A stretch of 64,000 bases of DNA. Source: JADJSS01 sp046329815 (GTDB lineage Bacteria > Bacteroidota > Bacteroidia > Chitinophagales > JADIYW01). The notes below the pieces were generated by a model. That model saw only the letters and a program-made list of their open reading frames with translations, ran no database searches and had not been told where the DNA came from. The stretch is from NCBI GenBank assembly GCA_046329815.1, contig JAXLTY010000001.1:1860001-1924000 (forward strand). The letters are read 5' to 3'. The translations under genes were made by a program, and so were the position numbers. Below, one piece after another: positions 59,155 to 64,000 of this stretch. Within the stretch, counting starts at the first letter, position 1; every line of letters begins with the position of its first letter.

Positions 59155-60576
59155 TTATTGTATTAAGGTGTTGTATTTTTCGGCAAACCATTTATCGCGG
59201 TAATTGGTAATCAGGTAATCAATTTTTTTAAGTTTTAGCTTTTCCAGTAATTCACTTTGCTTTTTATTTTTTTTGTATTTGAATAACAGCTTAATAAATT
59301 CAATGGAATCGATTACATTTTGTTTGTGCGTCTTATTAATGGTTTTATCTTTTCCGATGAATTTCAAAAATGTTTGTGACTGATAATTAAAACCGCTAAC
59401 ATCATCTATCTCAAAATAAATTTTCAATAAAATGGTTTTGCAATCTATCACAAACTGAATGCTGTTTAAATTTATTTTCAGCATCAGTTTCATGGCAGTC
59501 TGGTATTCTTTCTGATTAAAAAATATTAAACCGGACGCATAATTGTAAATACCTTTTTGCGCGTTTTTACTAATCAATGTGATTTTATTTTCAACGAATT
59601 GTTTTGCCCAATCTATTTCGTTCACTCCAATTGCGATCTTCACAATCATCATAAAACGATTTTGAATTAATGCATCGTGGAATAAGGTAAAATAGAGATC
59701 TTTTTCTATTAAGAATTTTACCATTTCAAATGCATTCTGCAAATAAGAAGGTTCTGAAAGACATTTAAATACGCAGGCAGAAACCGATTGTATCAGCGCG
59801 TATTTTATTTCATACGATATTTCTTCTTTTTCTAAATTAAATGTTTGTGCTTTCAATTGATTGAAATAGTGGTCAAACTCACCGTTACCGCCGTTAATAT
59901 TTTTGAATAACTGTATAATGTAAAATATGCATTGCACATCTAAAGGTTGTGTATGCAGATTATTAGCAACGAAATTCAAAATCAATTTCGTTTCGTCGCT
60001 TTCTTCTTGTTGTGTTAAACTTAGTGAATGTGTGGTTTTGTTTGCATAAACCATCAAATATTTGCTCAGAAAAAAATGCAAAATATTTGACATGGCTTGC
60101 TCGCTGTGCTGAATGATCTGTTGCTTTTCGGCCAGCCAGTTATTTTCGCAAACTGCTATTGAAGCAAATTCTTTGTAGTATTCTGCGTATAAATCATCGC
60201 TGCTTTGTATCATCGTTTTGGTGTTGACTTGCAGTTGATGATAATATTTTACGTTGTTCTTTTTGTCAAGTTCCAATTCATACTTTAATGCATTTCGTAG
60301 AAATTTTTTTTGCGCAAATAATTCGTATAATTCAAACTCATCCAATAAATCATTAATTCTGCTTTGCAGTGCTTCAAATGCTTTCTGACTTGGATAGAAT
60401 TCTTTTACCGTTTGTAAGGCATATTCATCAAAATTTGGATAAAAAGGTTGAATAATATCCATGAATTCAGCAGCTTTTTCGCCTTTGTGAAAATACGGCG
60501 AACGTATAAAGGATTCAAATCGGTATAAATCTTCTCTTTTTAAATTCGCTAATCTATTTAAAAGTAGGTTTTTCAT
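59155..60576 (-). CDS. Helical protein of unknown function, paralogue B
   Basis: 473 residues, colinear with the protein at 54482-55909. Opening LLLNRLANLKREDLYRFESF and IRSPYFHKGEK; shared central blocks LKYELELDKKNNVKYYHQLQ, QSSDDLYAEYYKEFASIAVC and KEEISYEIKYALIQSVSACV; end LEKLKLKKIDYLITNYRDKW. Again it diverges from a small T9SS-sorted gene, exactly as in the first cassette. The stop is only 14 bases from that of the plus-strand copy 2. Confidence 0.8.
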   Translation of the reverse strand: MKNLLLNRLANLKREDLYRFESFIRSPYFHKGEKAAEFMDIIQPFYPNFDEYALQTVKEFYPSQKAFEALQSRINDLLDEFELYELFAQKKFLRNALKYELELDKKNNVKYYHQLQVNTKTMIQSSDDLYAEYYKEFASIAVCENNWLAEKQQIIQHSEQAMSNILHFFLSKYLMVYANKTTHSLSLTQQEESDETKLILNFVANNLHTQPLDVQCIFYIIQLFKNINGGNGEFDHYFNQLKAQTFNLEKEEISYEIKYALIQSVSACVFKCLSEPSYLQNAFEMVKFLIEKDLYFTLFHDALIQNRFMMIVKIAIGVNEIDWAKQFVENKITLISKNAQKGIYNYASGLIFFNQKEYQTAMKLMLKINLNSIQFVIDCKTILLKIYFEIDDVSGFNYQSQTFLKFIGKDKTINKTHKQNVIDSIEFIKLLFKYKKNKKQSELLEKLKLKKIDYLITNYRDKWFAEKYNTLIQ

Positions 60577-60718
60577 GTTTTTGTATTTAATAATTAACTG
60601 ATTCTGTTTTGATTATATTTTTTATCGAATTGATTGTTGTAAATATGGTCAAAATTTTTCTTACTTTTTATGATTTTAACTACTTATTTTTGTTTTGAAC
60701 TATTACTACTAAAACACA

Positions 60719-61204
60719 ATGAAAAAACTTTCTTGCGTATTTCTGTTTGTTATTTACATTAAGGCAAACCTGTATGCACAACAGGTAATGCCTGAAGTAA
60801 TTTGTGCAGGCAGCGGTAGTTTGAAAAATAGCAGTGTAAATATGGATTATGTAATTGGTGAAACGGTAATAGCAACCATGAAATCATCGAATAATCAGTT
60901 ATCCAGCGGATTTGAACAATCAACTTATACGATCACGGCTGTTAAAGACAATATTACAGAGATTCAAGTGTCGCTTTTCCCAAATCCAATTAAAAATAAT
61001 TTAATCTTGCAAAGCAAAGATGTTCATTTGAAAAATGGAAAATATCAACTAACAGATATGAATGGAAAATTAATAATGGAAGGAAATGTTGCAAATGAAA
61101 ATACGATCATTGATTGTTCTTCATTTGCTACTGCTACTTATTATTTGATGTTGATGAATGAAAAAAATCAATTGCTGCATTCCTATAAAATTGTAAAACA
61201 ATAA
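60719..61204 (+). CDS. Small secreted T9SS type A sorting-domain protein, paralogue B
   Basis: 161 residues with a signal peptide (MKKLSCVFLFVIYIKANLYAQ). Mature part: MPEVICAGSGSLKNSSVNMDY, VIGETVIATMKSSNNQLSSGF, then sorting domain VSLFPNPIKNNLILQSK, KYQLTDMNGKLIMEGN, ending HSYKIVKQ. Colinear with 56052-56534. Ten bases separate it from the next ATG. Confidence 0.85.
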   Translation: MKKLSCVFLFVIYIKANLYAQQVMPEVICAGSGSLKNSSVNMDYVIGETVIATMKSSNNQLSSGFEQSTYTITAVKDNITEIQVSLFPNPIKNNLILQSKDVHLKNGKYQLTDMNGKLIMEGNVANENTIIDCSSFATATYYLMLMNEKNQLLHSYKIVKQ

Positions 61205-61214
61205 GAAATAATTG

Positions 61215-62783
61215 ATGAAAAAGATAGCAGGCATAATCATATTGATTTTATTGCTTTTTACGCAAGCAAATGCATTTGTTCCGGAAGCTATAAAATACCA
61301 GGCAGTTGTTCGAGATAACACAGGTAATGTTCTGTCGAACAGAAATGTCAGTATTCGTTTAAGCATCCTGAAAAATAATATTTCAGGTGTATCTGTTTAC
61401 ACGGAAACGCATGCTGTAGTTACCAACAGCTTAGGTTTGATTAATCTGGAAATTGGGAAAGGCATTCCGGTAAGTGGCGTGTTCAGCAATATTTCATGGA
61501 ACGATGACAGCTATTTTATTAAGATAGAAGTTGATGAAAATGGCGGCTCGAACTATACATTAGCAGGAACGAGTCAATTGGTTTCAGTACCTTACTCATT
61601 GTATGCAAAGAAAGCAGGAAACGGTACGCAATGGAGCGACACAAGTAGCAATATTTATTTCAAAACAGGCAAAGTAGGTGTTGGTACTGACAATCCGAAA
61701 TCAACTTTTGAAGTTAAGAACAGTGCTCGAAGAGGCAGCCAGATTTTAATTACAGGCGATAGTCCAACATTTAGATTTGGTGATACTACTTACAGCAATA
61801 ATGGCGTAACGATTGGTGTTGCTGCAGATAGCAATGAATTGATTACGAATTCAGGTAAAGGTGATTTAGTATTTACCAATGAAGCGTATGGACAAGGTGG
61901 TGGTTATATATTTGGTACTGGCGTACCATCGCAAGCATGCGTAAAAATTACAGATGACTGCAAAGTCGGTATCGGAACAGATGTACCTGTATCCAAACTA
62001 GATGTAAAAGGAGGTGATGTGAATATTGAAGATATAGGTTCAGGTGTTATCATGAAATCACCGGACGGACAATGCTGGCGTATGACAGTAAGTAATGCAG
62101 GGCAACCGGTATTTACTTCTATAAATTGTTTGACAGGGTTATCTACAACAACTATCACACCAACGGAATGGACACTGAGATATTCAGAAGGAAGTGCAGG
62201 TAATGTTGTTATGTATAGCGATAATAATTTTATCAAAAACGGAATTGCAAATTTTGGAACTTTACCTCATACGTCAGGTCATTGGTTTTCGCAATATACT
62301 ATTGATATTCCACAGGAAATTGTCTTAAATCTGGATACAGACAGTCTGAAAGTAGTAGCAAATTTGAAAAATTCAATTGGAGATGATGTTGCAAATGAAA
62401 TTGATCTTTCATTCCTTTATAAGTATAATCCGGATACGCTTACGGCATCAGCATCATGGCAAAAAGGCGTTAATCCATCATTTTGTTTGATTGGTATAAC
62501 TGGCCAGGTTATTAATAACGTTTCAGAGCAATTAACAGATCCTTCAGTATATGCAGAATATGCAGTTGGTGTTCAGGGAAATAAAGTTAGTTCTTACAAA
62601 AACTCTACGTTGCTAAAATCAGTAAGTTATACAGGTAGCACTGGCACTGTAAAAGGTATAGCATTTACATTCAGAGGAAATGGTGAAGCTGATTGGGTAA
62701 GAATATATAAAGGTGATAAATTAATTATGTCAGAAGATTTTAATATTGACGGCACAACATCAGCTACATGGACAAGGCCATAA
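61215..62783 (+). CDS. Secreted repeat-family protein with variable C-terminus, copy 3
   Basis: The ATG at 61215 is used (the frame opens at a TTG one codon before); 522 residues. The N-terminal ~280 residues follow copies 1 and 2 (PEAIKYQAVVRDNTGNVLSN; SQLVSVPYSLYAKKAGNGTQ; KVGVGTDNPKSTFEVKN; KVGIGTDVPVSKLDVKGG) but with more substitutions. The C-terminus is unrelated to theirs and longer, with FGTLPHTSGHWFSQYTIDIP, ADSLKV-like and ADWVRIYKGDKLIMSEDFNI. No sorting domain. A terminator lies downstream. Confidence 0.85.
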   Translation: MKKIAGIIILILLLFTQANAFVPEAIKYQAVVRDNTGNVLSNRNVSIRLSILKNNISGVSVYTETHAVVTNSLGLINLEIGKGIPVSGVFSNISWNDDSYFIKIEVDENGGSNYTLAGTSQLVSVPYSLYAKKAGNGTQWSDTSSNIYFKTGKVGVGTDNPKSTFEVKNSARRGSQILITGDSPTFRFGDTTYSNNGVTIGVAADSNELITNSGKGDLVFTNEAYGQGGGYIFGTGVPSQACVKITDDCKVGIGTDVPVSKLDVKGGDVNIEDIGSGVIMKSPDGQCWRMTVSNAGQPVFTSINCLTGLSTTTITPTEWTLRYSEGSAGNVVMYSDNNFIKNGIANFGTLPHTSGHWFSQYTIDIPQEIVLNLDTDSLKVVANLKNSIGDDVANEIDLSFLYKYNPDTLTASASWQKGVNPSFCLIGITGQVINNVSEQLTDPSVYAEYAVGVQGNKVSSYKNSTLLKSVSYTGSTGTVKGIAFTFRGNGEADWVRIYKGDKLIMSEDFNIDGTTSATWTRP

Positions 62784-62836
62784 TTAGATAAATAACATCT
62801 CTTTCCCATTGAGGTAGATTTGTAGTTTAGTTCAGG

Positions 62837-62864
62837 ACCTCGAAGATTTTTCTTCGAGGTTTTT
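62837..62864 (+). terminator. Hairpin terminator after copy 3
   Basis: ACCTCGAAGA (62837-62846) pairs with TCTTCGAGGT (62851-62860), then TTTTAATT. Confidence 0.85.
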
Positions 62865-62878
62865 AATTAAATAAAACT

Positions 62879-62905
62879 GGCTTTACAGATTATATCTATA
62901 AAGCC
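62879..62905 (-). terminator. Hairpin terminator of the M42 gene
   Basis: GGCTTTA (62879-62885) pairs with TAAAGCC (62899-62905); on the minus strand it is followed by AGTTTTATTTAATT, placed 27 bases past the stop at 62932. Confidence 0.65.
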
Positions 62906-62931
62906 AAGTTTATGTGTTTGATGAATGGATA

Positions 62932-63981
62932 TTATTTCAGACTCCAGTCGAATTTATGCAGATTCTCAATGCAATGTTTCAAGAGTAAAACGCTGGCTTC
63001 AATATCAGCTTTATGTGCCATTTCAATTACTTGATGCAAATGACGAGTTGGTATGGAAATTGCACCTGCAATTGCACCTGTTTTTCCCATACGTTGAATA
63101 CCAGCAGTATCAGTGCCACCCATTGGCAACACTTCCAATTGCCATTTTATTTTAAATTTATCTGCAATCTCTTTTTGATATTTTACCATCCTGTAATCAC
63201 AGATCGTAGAGGCATCCATGATTTTAATAGCAGTTCCTTCACCTAATTTTGTAATTTGCTCTTCCGGCTTTGAATCCGGTAAATCGTAAGCAATAGTAGT
63301 ATCTAAACCAAAACCAAATGATGGATTAATGTTGTGAGCAGCTACATTTGCACCGCGAATTCCAACTTCTTCCTGCACGGAGAAAACACCATAAACATCA
63401 TACGGACAATCTTTCAAAAGCTTTAATGTCTCGATCAGGATATAAACAGAAACCCTGTTGTCTATTGATTTACAATTAACGCAATCGCCCATCTCAATTA
63501 ATTGTCGGTCGCGTGTAATCGTATCGCCAACGGAAATATGTTTAATAACTTCTTTGTAAGGCAATCCTAAATCAATAAAATAATCGTGAATCTGCGGTGG
63601 TTTTACACGCTCTTCAGCAGTCATAATATGGATAGGTTTGCTGCCCATTACACCAATGATATCTTTCTTGCCATGTACGATCACACGTTGCGCCGTTAAT
63701 GTCTTTGGATCAAAGCCACCTAATGTATGGAATCTTAAAAAACCGTTCTGATCAATGTGTTTTACAATAAAACCAATCTCATCCATGTGTGCGGCAATCA
63801 TCACGCGTTTGCTGCTGTCTTTTCCTTTTTTAATGGCGTAAATGTTTCCAATATTATCGGATTCAATTTTTACCGGAAGACCTTTTAAATGTTTCAGAAC
63901 CACTTCTCTGATTCTTTGCTCGTAACCTGGAGCACCTGCTGTTTCGCAAATTTCTGCTAGTACTTTAATATTTGTTTTCAT
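62932..63981 (-). CDS. M42-family metallopeptidase (glutamyl aminopeptidase-like)
   Basis: 349 residues, cytoplasmic. The two-metal aminopeptidase residues are visible: His in AAHMDEIGFIVKHID, Asp in CKSIDNRVSVYILIETL, Glu pair in VFSVQEEVGIRGANVA, Asp in GLDTTIAYDLPD, and a late region MGGTDTAGIQRMGKTGAIAG ending in TRHLHQVIEMAHKADIEAS with the final His. These form tetrahedral dodecamers that trim peptides. The function call is family-level; exact substrate preference is unknown. Confidence 0.95.
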   Translation of the reverse strand: MKTNIKVLAEICETAGAPGYEQRIREVVLKHLKGLPVKIESDNIGNIYAIKKGKDSSKRVMIAAHMDEIGFIVKHIDQNGFLRFHTLGGFDPKTLTAQRVIVHGKKDIIGVMGSKPIHIMTAEERVKPPQIHDYFIDLGLPYKEVIKHISVGDTITRDRQLIEMGDCVNCKSIDNRVSVYILIETLKLLKDCPYDVYGVFSVQEEVGIRGANVAAHNINPSFGFGLDTTIAYDLPDSKPEEQITKLGEGTAIKIMDASTICDYRMVKYQKEIADKFKIKWQLEVLPMGGTDTAGIQRMGKTGAIAGAISIPTRHLHQVIEMAHKADIEASVLLLKHCIENLHKFDWSLK

Positions 63982-64000
63982 ACCTTAAATGGTTTAGATT

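Overview
The window is low-GC DNA from a member of the Bacteroidota. The evidence is type IX secretion (T9SS) proteins with C-terminal sorting domains, a PorZ homologue, a complete Bat/MoxR aerotolerance operon, promoters of the form TTG-N19-TAnnTTTG, A-rich start contexts without Shine-Dalgarno (SD) sequences, and housekeeping proteins of Bacteroidota type. A placement near Chitinophagales/Sphingobacteriales is a guess. Nothing indicates a prophage, plasmid, transposase or CRISPR array.

Layout. 1-4159: a DksA/TraR-type regulator with a very long Lys/Ala/Pro tail (cut by the window edge) downstream of ileS. 4353-10831: PorZ, a BON-LysM protein, a two-nuclease DUF2779 protein, an outer-membrane protein and MurB, separated by clear hairpin terminators. 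11058-19858: a LytS/LytTR-type two-component pair, a secreted M43 metalloprotease, a TPR protein and a barrel protein. 19855-28764 (minus strand): moxR, a DUF58 protein, a BatD-like membrane protein, batA, batB, batC, batD and batE, coupled mostly by TAATG overlaps and interrupted by a small gene of the four-helix-bundle/23S-intervening-sequence family flanked by inverted repeats. 28952-36689: DUF3078 protein, a DPP-IV-like peptidase, an M23 lipoprotein, a sterol-desaturase-like protein and a DivIC/FtsB-like protein. 36875-41709: tRNA-Leu, trigger factor, clpP, clpX, sodA. 41772-48623: secreted sugar dehydrogenase, serC, a repeat-rich intergenic stretch and two poorly known genes.

49007-54485 is a complete rRNA operon (16S, tRNA-Ile, tRNA-Ala, 23S, 5S) with three tandem promoters and a terminator. 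Its most striking feature is the 3' tail of the 16S gene, where the anti-SD core CCTCC reads TCTCT. The rest of the rRNA looks intact and genes in the window lack SD sequences. 54482-62783 holds a duplicated cassette: a large minus-strand protein of unknown function diverging from a small T9SS-sorted protein and a 400-520-residue secreted protein. The last of these is present in three copies with a conserved N-terminal part and divergent C-termini. The window ends with an M42 aminopeptidase.

At DNA level the spacers carry several families of short repeats: a 21-bp minisatellite, a duplicated 112-bp unit, roughly 90-bp elements with GTCTGAA/TTCAGAC-like ends, and short word-like repeats. Some of these run into the signal-peptide codons of genes. 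I consider the altered anti-SD, the inverted-repeat-flanked four-helix gene, the trigger factor without a PPIase domain and the duplicated variable-tail cassette the most worthwhile leads.
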